This document shows, one piece after another, positions 1 to 3,751 of a DNA stretch of 5,928 nucleotides. The stretch lies in contig JAFAVO010000084.1 in the NCBI GenBank assembly GCA_019242385.1, positions 1 to 5,928 of the forward strand, given 5' to 3'. Every line of letters starts with the position of its first letter. The first letter of the stretch is position 1. The notes beneath the pieces were generated by a model, which did not search any database, was not told where the DNA came from, and was given only the letters and a program-made list of their open reading frames with translations. The stretch is from Gammaproteobacteria bacterium (GTDB taxonomy: Bacteria; Pseudomonadota; Gammaproteobacteria; Steroidobacterales; Steroidobacteraceae). The position numbers and the translations under genes were made by a program.

Positions 1-18
1 GCGCTGCGCGTCTCCTGA
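1..18 (+). CDS. 3' end of an upstream gene (possibly holA), partial
   Basis: The first reading frame runs Ala-Leu-Arg-Val-Ser and then stops at TGA (16-18), eight bases before the nadD ATG. This spacing suits the last codons of an upstream gene in the same operon. In many gammaproteobacteria the gene before nadD is holA (DNA polymerase III delta subunit), so that is the expected identity. Five residues cannot support it, however, and the other two + frames are also open here. This is an inference from position only. Confidence 0.3.
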   Translation, partial: ALRVS

Positions 19-25
19 GACTCAC

Positions 26-682
26 ATGCAGCCCATCGGCCTCTTTGGCGGTACCTTCGATCCGATCCACTGCGGTCATCTGCGTACCGCATTCGAGCTT
101 TGGCAGGAGCTCGGTCTCGCGGAAGTGCGCTTCCTGCCTACCGGCAGCCCACCGCACCGGGCACAGCTGTATGCGAGCGCCGAGTTGCGGCTGAAGATGG
201 TCGCAGCGGCAGTGGCGGATCAACCGGGCTTCCTGGTCGATGATCGGGAAGTCCGCCGCAGCGGGGTGTCGTACTCGGTCGACACGCTCACGGAGCTGCG
301 ACGCGAATATCCACAGCGCTCGCTGTGTCTTCTGCTTGGCATGGACGCGTTCCTCGGCTTACCCAACTGGCACCGCTGGCGCGAGCTGTTGAGCCTCGCG
401 CACATCATCGTCGCCCATCGTCCCGGCTGGCGCGCTCCGACCACAGGACCTCTGGGCGAGGTCATGGTCGATCACGGCACCGGATCCATCCGCGTGCTGC
501 ACGAGGAGCCGGCGGGGCGGCTGTATGTGCGCGCCGTGACGCAGCTCGAGATCTCCTCGACCGAGCTGCGCGCGCTCATCATCGGCGGACGCGATCCGCG
601 CTATCTCGTTCCCGATGCCGTGAGGCAGATCATTCTCGAGACGAGGTGCTATGCTCCACGTCAGGAACGACGCGCGCCCTAG
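26..682 (+). CDS. nadD: Nicotinate-nucleotide adenylyltransferase NadD
   Basis: This cytoplasmic enzyme joins nicotinate mononucleotide and ATP to give deamido-NAD and pyrophosphate, the step before NAD synthetase. The 218-residue product is close to the usual family length (about 213 in E. coli). The nucleotidyltransferase signature is complete. GGTFDPIHCGH spans residues 8-18, with the HxGH ATP-binding motif at H15-H18. PPHR follows at 42-45, SYSVDTL at 82-88, and GMDAF with a downstream Trp-rich stretch at 105-118. The C-terminal ISSTxxR phosphate-binding motif is at 176-182. The ATG at 26 places the first beta strand (IGLFGGTFDP) right at the N-terminus, as in the family; a weak TGAGA (16-20) is the only Shine-Dalgarno-like sequence. 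It is followed after 30 bases by rsfS, a very common pairing. Nothing looks damaged. Confidence 0.97.
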   Translation: MQPIGLFGGTFDPIHCGHLRTAFELWQELGLAEVRFLPTGSPPHRAQLYASAELRLKMVAAAVADQPGFLVDDREVRRSGVSYSVDTLTELRREYPQRSLCLLLGMDAFLGLPNWHRWRELLSLAHIIVAHRPGWRAPTTGPLGEVMVDHGTGSIRVLHEEPAGRLYVRAVTQLEISSTELRALIIGGRDPRYLVPDAVRQIILETRCYAPRQERRAP

Positions 683-692
683 ACCGCGCTTC

Positions 693-698
693 AGGAGA
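693..698 (+). promoter_or_regulatory. Probable ribosome-binding site for rsfS
   Basis: AGGAGA lies in the 30-base nadD-rsfS gap and is the only strong Shine-Dalgarno match there. It ends 14 bases before the rsfS ATG, longer than the usual 5-9, so either initiation is modest or the spacing is shortened by local folding. No closer in-frame start codon exists between it and the ATG. Confidence 0.5.
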
Positions 699-712
699 AA
701 CCGCTTAAGCAC

Positions 713-1138
713 ATGACAACCCGCACACGTCTGCGCCCCAGGGAAGAGCGCGCCTCGCCGCTGCAGCAAGCCGTGACGACCGCGCTCGACGACATGAAAG
801 CCGTCAATGTCAGGGTGCTCGACGTCCGGGGCCTGACCGACATCGCCGACACCATGGTGATCGCCTCAGGTAACTCCGATCGACATGTGCGCTCGATCGC
901 CGAACGGGTCGTGGAGAACGCCAAGGCTGCAGGATTCCGCCCCCTCGGTACGGAGGGTGAGCGCGACGGCGAATGGGTGCTGGTCGACCTGCAGGACGTG
1001 GTGGTGCACGTTATGTTGCCCCGGGTGCGCGAGTTCTACGGTCTCGAGCGGCTCTGGGACAGCGGCCCGGAGCTGCCCGCGGTCGCCTTACCGGCCGCGC
1101 CGCGCGCGGCCGGACGCCGGCGGCACACCGCCCGGTAA
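713..1138 (+). CDS. rsfS: Ribosome silencing factor RsfS (Iojap/DUF143 family)
   Basis: RsfS binds ribosomal protein uL14 on the 50S subunit and blocks joining with 30S, lowering translation during starvation (known for the family). The core lies at about residues 16-116 of 141 and aligns along its length with E. coli RsfS (105 residues). It contains LDVRGLTDIADTMVIASG at 36-53, a DRHV segment at 56-59, then EGERDGEW at 81-88. The hallmark VDLQDVVVHVM and the FYGLERLW-type ending fall at 91-101 and 108-115. About 15 extra N-terminal residues (RTRLRPREER) and about 25 C-terminal residues rich in Ala, Pro and Arg (ending GRRRHTAR) extend beyond the family core. The ATG at 713 is the only sensible start, since the next Met (residue 28) would remove part of the core. 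It sits between nadD and rlmH, its usual partners. Confidence 0.96.
   Translation: MTTRTRLRPREERASPLQQAVTTALDDMKAVNVRVLDVRGLTDIADTMVIASGNSDRHVRSIAERVVENAKAAGFRPLGTEGERDGEWVLVDLQDVVVHVMLPRVREFYGLERLWDSGPELPAVALPAAPRAAGRRRHTAR
1091..1113 (+). repeat. Perfect GC inverted repeat (hairpin) inside the rsfS 3' end
   Basis: CCGGCCGCGC (1091-1100) and GCGCGGCCGG (1104-1113) are exact reverse complements separated by three bases. They would form a 10-bp, all-GC stem in the mRNA, 23 bases before the rsfS stop codon. It has no downstream T-run, so it is not a Rho-independent terminator. It lies in the codons for the Ala/Pro/Arg tail, so it may simply reflect GC-rich codons there. Confidence 0.6.
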
Positions 1139-1147
1139 CTTCGCACC

Positions 1148-1615
1148 ATGCGCCTGCGCGTGATTGCCATCGGCACGCGCATGCCTTCCTGGGCCCGCAG
1201 CGCCTGCGCTGAGTACCTGCAGCGCCTGCGCGCCGGCCCGACACTCGAGCTCCAGGAAATCGAGGCGGCTTCGCGCCGCGGAGGTGACGCCCGGCGCGCC
1301 ATCGCCCGCGAAGGCGAACGGCTGCTGGCGGCGCTCACGCCGCGCGATTATGTCATCGCGCTCGATGAGCGCGGCCGCGAGCTCACCACGCAGGAGCTTG
1401 CTCTGTGGCTGAAGGCGCGGCAGCAGCAGGCGGAGGACCTCGCCTTTATTGTGGGCGGTCCGGACGGTCTGGCCCCCGCAGTGCTGGCGCGCAGCAACTT
1501 CAGGCTGGCGTTGTCGCGCCTCACCCTGCCGCACGCGCTCGCGCGGGTGCTGTTGACCGAGCAGCTGTACCGCGCCCACTGCATCCTCGCCAATCACCCG
1601 TATCATCGCGAGTGA
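1148..1615 (+). CDS. rlmH: 23S rRNA (pseudouridine-1915-N3)-methyltransferase RlmH
   Basis: This SPOUT-class methyltransferase uses S-adenosylmethionine to methylate pseudouridine 1915 in helix 69 of 23S rRNA, acting on assembled 70S ribosomes (known for the family). The product is 155 residues, identical in length to E. coli RlmH. It starts MRLRVIAIGTRMPSW (1-15), a typical N-terminal strand. The SAM-binding VGGPDG loop is at 102-107, and the trefoil-knot segment (LSRLTLPHALARVLLTEQLYRA) occupies 122-143. It ends with the family's conserved PYHRE (151-155), which contributes to substrate binding and catalysis. The start lies nine bases after the rsfS stop without a clear Shine-Dalgarno, suggesting translational coupling. 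Its stop overlaps the maf start. In E. coli rlmH also follows rsfS, but mrdA comes next there, not maf. Confidence 0.97.
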   Translation: MRLRVIAIGTRMPSWARSACAEYLQRLRAGPTLELQEIEAASRRGGDARRAIAREGERLLAALTPRDYVIALDERGRELTTQELALWLKARQQQAEDLAFIVGGPDGLAPAVLARSNFRLALSRLTLPHALARVLLTEQLYRAHCILANHPYHRE

Positions 1616-2235
1616 TGGCCGCTCCTTCGTCCCAAGCAGCGCCCCTGTGCCTCGCCTCGGCCTCGCCGCGGCGCCGGGCGCTGCTCGAGCAGCTCGGCGT
1701 GCCGTATGTGTGTGCGGTTCCGGATATCGATGAAGCGGTGCTGCCGGGGGAGCCGGCAGAAGATTACGTCGCGCGCATCGCGCGCGCCAAGGCGCATACG
1801 GCACATCCACATGCTGCCGGCCTTCCGGTGCTCGCCGCCGACACCACCGTCCTGATCGACCAGCAGATCCTGGGAAAACCCGCCGACGCGGAACAGGCGA
1901 TCGCCATGCTGCTGCAGCTCTCGGGACGCAGCCATCAGGTGCTCACGGCCGTGGCGCTGGCGGTCGCGGGTGAGATAACCCACCGGCTGAGCCGCAGCGA
2001 GGTGCGCTTTCGTCACCTCAGCCTCGACGAGGCCGTCGCCTACTGGAACACCGGCGAGCCGCGTGACAAGGCCGGCGCCTACGCCGTGCAGGGTCACGGT
2101 GCGGTGTTCATCGAGCACCTCTCCGGCAGCTACTCCGGTGTCATGGGACTGCCGCTGTTCGAGACCGCGGAACTGCTCGCGGGCGCAGGCCTGCCGTACT
2201 GGCTGGATCAGCCCGCTGGCGGAGTCGCTCGATGA
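1615..2235 (+). CDS. maf: Maf-family nucleotide pyrophosphatase, YhdE type (dTTP/UTP)
   Basis: Maf proteins hydrolyse nucleoside triphosphates to monophosphates and pyrophosphate, clearing modified or excess nucleotides. The YhdE subtype prefers dTTP/UTP and related pyrimidines. The 206-residue product (E. coli YhdE is 197) has SASPRR at 15-20, AADTTV at 74-79, LGKP at 86-89, KAGAYAVQG at 152-160 and SGSYSGVMGLPLFET at 170-184. The ADT-type motif and the Gln-Gly after KAGAY match YhdE rather than YceF, which has SDQVC and SEG at these places; this subtype call is an inference from motif comparison. The frame is open far upstream inside rlmH, but the ATG at 1615, overlapping the rlmH TGA as TGATG, puts the conserved N-terminal strand near the start. 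A GTG at 1612 is a possible alternative adding one residue. Stop and rng start overlap by four bases. Confidence 0.95.
   Translation: MAAPSSQAAPLCLASASPRRRALLEQLGVPYVCAVPDIDEAVLPGEPAEDYVARIARAKAHTAHPHAAGLPVLAADTTVLIDQQILGKPADAEQAIAMLLQLSGRSHQVLTAVALAVAGEITHRLSRSEVRFRHLSLDEAVAYWNTGEPRDKAGAYAVQGHGAVFIEHLSGSYSGVMGLPLFETAELLAGAGLPYWLDQPAGGVAR
2221..2224 (+). promoter_or_regulatory. Ribosome-binding site for rng
   Basis: GGAG (within GGCGGAG) lies in the last codons of maf, seven bases before the rng ATG at 2232. This is the best-placed Shine-Dalgarno in the window. It supports the ATG within the ATGA overlap as the true rng start, so rng can probably initiate on its own as well as by coupling. 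Confidence 0.65.
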
Positions 2236-3737
2236 GCATCGAGATCCTGGTCAACGTGGCACCGAGCGAGACGCGCGCCGCAATCCTCGAGAGCGGAGTG
2301 CTGCAGGAGCTGCACATCGAGCGCACCAGCCGTCGCGGGCTCGTCAGCAATCTCTACAAGGGACGGGTGTCGCGCGTGCTTCCAGGAATGCAGGCGGCGT
2401 TCGTGGAAATCGGCCTCGAGCGCACCGCGTTCCTGCACGCGGCCGACATCGCCCAGAGCGCTTCCACCGACACGCTGGTCAACTCCGCCGCGAGTCTGCC
2501 GCCGGTCGAGGACATCCGCCGCCTGGTCAACTGCGGTGATGACATCCTGGTGCAGGTCATCAAGGACCCGATCGGCACCAAGGGCGCACGGCTGACGACC
2601 TTCATCGCGCTGCCCTCACGCTATCTCGTATACATGCCGCGCGGGGTCGGCGTGGGAGTGTCGGCGCGCATCGAGGACGAGCCCGAGCGCACCCGGCTCA
2701 AGGCCATGCTCACGGAGCTGATCGGCGCGGGCGCGGCCGCCGGCGCTGGCGCTGGCGCTGCCGGCGGCTACATCGTGCGCACGGCAGCGCAGGGCGCAGC
2801 GACCGAGAACCTGCGCGAGGACATGACCTACCTCGGGAAACTCTGGGAGCACGTTCGCAGCCGTGCCGCCGAAGTGCCCGCCGGCACGGTAGTGCACGAG
2901 GATCTGCCGCTCACGCTGCGGGTGCTGCGCGATGAGCTCGCCCGCGGCGTCACGCGCGTGCTGGTCGACTCAGCGCGCGAGTACGAGCGCATGCGCGAGT
3001 TCTCCGCGGCATTCATGCCTCAGGGTGCGCCCGTCGTCGAGCAGTACTCCGGGCCGCGGCCGATATTCGACCTCAACGGGATCGAGGAGGAGATCGCCAA
3101 GGCGCTCGACCGGAAGGTGCCGCTCAAATCGGGCGGACATCTGGTGATCGACCAGACCGAGGCCATGACCACCATCGACGTGAACACCGGGGCCTACGTC
3201 GGCCACCGCAACCTCGAAGAGACGATCTTTCGCACCAATCTCGAGGCCGCGGTGAGCATCGCGCGGCAACTGCGGCTGCGCAACCTCGGTGGCATCATCA
3301 TCATCGACTTCATCGACATGCGCGACGAGCCGCACCGGCGCGCGGTGCTCGCCGCGCTCGAGCGCGCGCTCGCGGGCGACCGCGCGCAGACCCACATCGT
3401 CAGCCTCTCCCCGCTCGGTCTCGTGGAGATGACGCGCAAACGCACGCGCGAGAGCCTGGAACACCTGCTGTGCGCGCCTTGTCCAAGCTGCGAGGGGCGC
3501 GGTTTCGTGCGCACTCCGGAAACCGTATGCAACGAGATCTTTCGGGAGATTGTGCGACAGAGCCGGCAGTTTGCCAGCCGTGAGCTGCTGATACTCGCGC
3601 ACCAGGACGTCGTGGACCGCCTCCTCGATGAGGAATCAGCCACGCTCGGGGAGCTGGAAGCGCAGGTGGCGCGGCCCATCCGCCTGCAGGTCGAGGCTCT
3701 CTACGGAGTTGATCAGTACGACGTCGTACTCGTCTGA
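2232..3737 (+). CDS. rng: Ribonuclease G
   Basis: RNase G is the RNase E-like, single-strand-specific endoribonuclease that matures the 5' end of 16S rRNA and decays some mRNAs. The product is 501 residues (E. coli 489) and aligns with the E. coli protein throughout, without the long C-terminal scaffold of RNase E. The S1/5'-sensor region covers about 36-125, including YKGRVSRVLPGMQAAFVEIG (42-61), GTKGARLTT (115-123) and RTAAQG (183-188). The Mg-binding catalytic aspartates are D316 in TTIDVNTG and D359 in IIIIDFIDM, 43 residues apart as in RNase E D303/D346. The Zn-link CPSC is at 417-420, again at the expected distance. An extra Gly/Ala run of about ten residues sits at 165-179. The ATG overlaps the maf stop (ATGA) and is preceded by GGAG. 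yhdP follows after 14 bases, the usual rng-yhdP arrangement. Confidence 0.97.
   Translation: MSIEILVNVAPSETRAAILESGVLQELHIERTSRRGLVSNLYKGRVSRVLPGMQAAFVEIGLERTAFLHAADIAQSASTDTLVNSAASLPPVEDIRRLVNCGDDILVQVIKDPIGTKGARLTTFIALPSRYLVYMPRGVGVGVSARIEDEPERTRLKAMLTELIGAGAAAGAGAGAAGGYIVRTAAQGAATENLREDMTYLGKLWEHVRSRAAEVPAGTVVHEDLPLTLRVLRDELARGVTRVLVDSAREYERMREFSAAFMPQGAPVVEQYSGPRPIFDLNGIEEEIAKALDRKVPLKSGGHLVIDQTEAMTTIDVNTGAYVGHRNLEETIFRTNLEAAVSIARQLRLRNLGGIIIIDFIDMRDEPHRRAVLAALERALAGDRAQTHIVSLSPLGLVEMTRKRTRESLEHLLCAPCPSCEGRGFVRTPETVCNEIFREIVRQSRQFASRELLILAHQDVVDRLLDEESATLGELEAQVARPIRLQVEALYGVDQYDVVLV
2742..2759 (+). repeat. Tandem GGCGCT x3 in rng, encoding (Gly-Ala)3
   Basis: Three exact GGCGCT copies encode G171-A176, inside a longer Gly/Ala run (residues 165-179) that uses only GC-rich codons. 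E. coli RNase G has a short CDEQGG linker at this place, about ten residues fewer. The repeat is in frame and the downstream IVRTAAQG motif is intact, so the gene is not disrupted. Slipped-strand expansion of a six-base unit is the simplest origin (inference). Confidence 0.75.
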
Positions 3738-3747
3738 GGTTCTCAGA
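3733..3747 (+). promoter_or_regulatory. Small hairpin covering the rng stop and probable yhdP Shine-Dalgarno
   Basis: TCTGAG (3733-3738) pairs exactly with CTCAGA (3742-3747) across a three-base loop. The stem includes the rng TGA (3735-3737) and most of GAGG (3736-3739), the only Shine-Dalgarno-like sequence before yhdP. A ribosome finishing rng would open this stem, so it could couple yhdP translation to rng. The pairing is seen directly; the coupling is inference, and six base pairs can arise by chance. Confidence 0.35.
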
Positions 3748-3751
3748 ATTG

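Noticed and set aside
10..21. GTCTC/GAGAC inverted repeat before nadD
   Set aside because: The loop would be only two bases, so at most a four-base-pair stem can form. It is too weak to call a regulatory element or terminator.
1405..1614. N-terminal extension of maf back into rlmH
   Set aside because: The frame is open, but the extra 70 residues are a shadow of rlmH. Maf normally starts close to its SASPRR motif, as the ATG at 1615 gives.
1088..1810. A 240-codon minus-strand open frame spanning rsfS, rlmH and maf
   Set aside because: It crosses three well-supported genes, is Arg/Ala-rich low complexity, and has no family resemblance.
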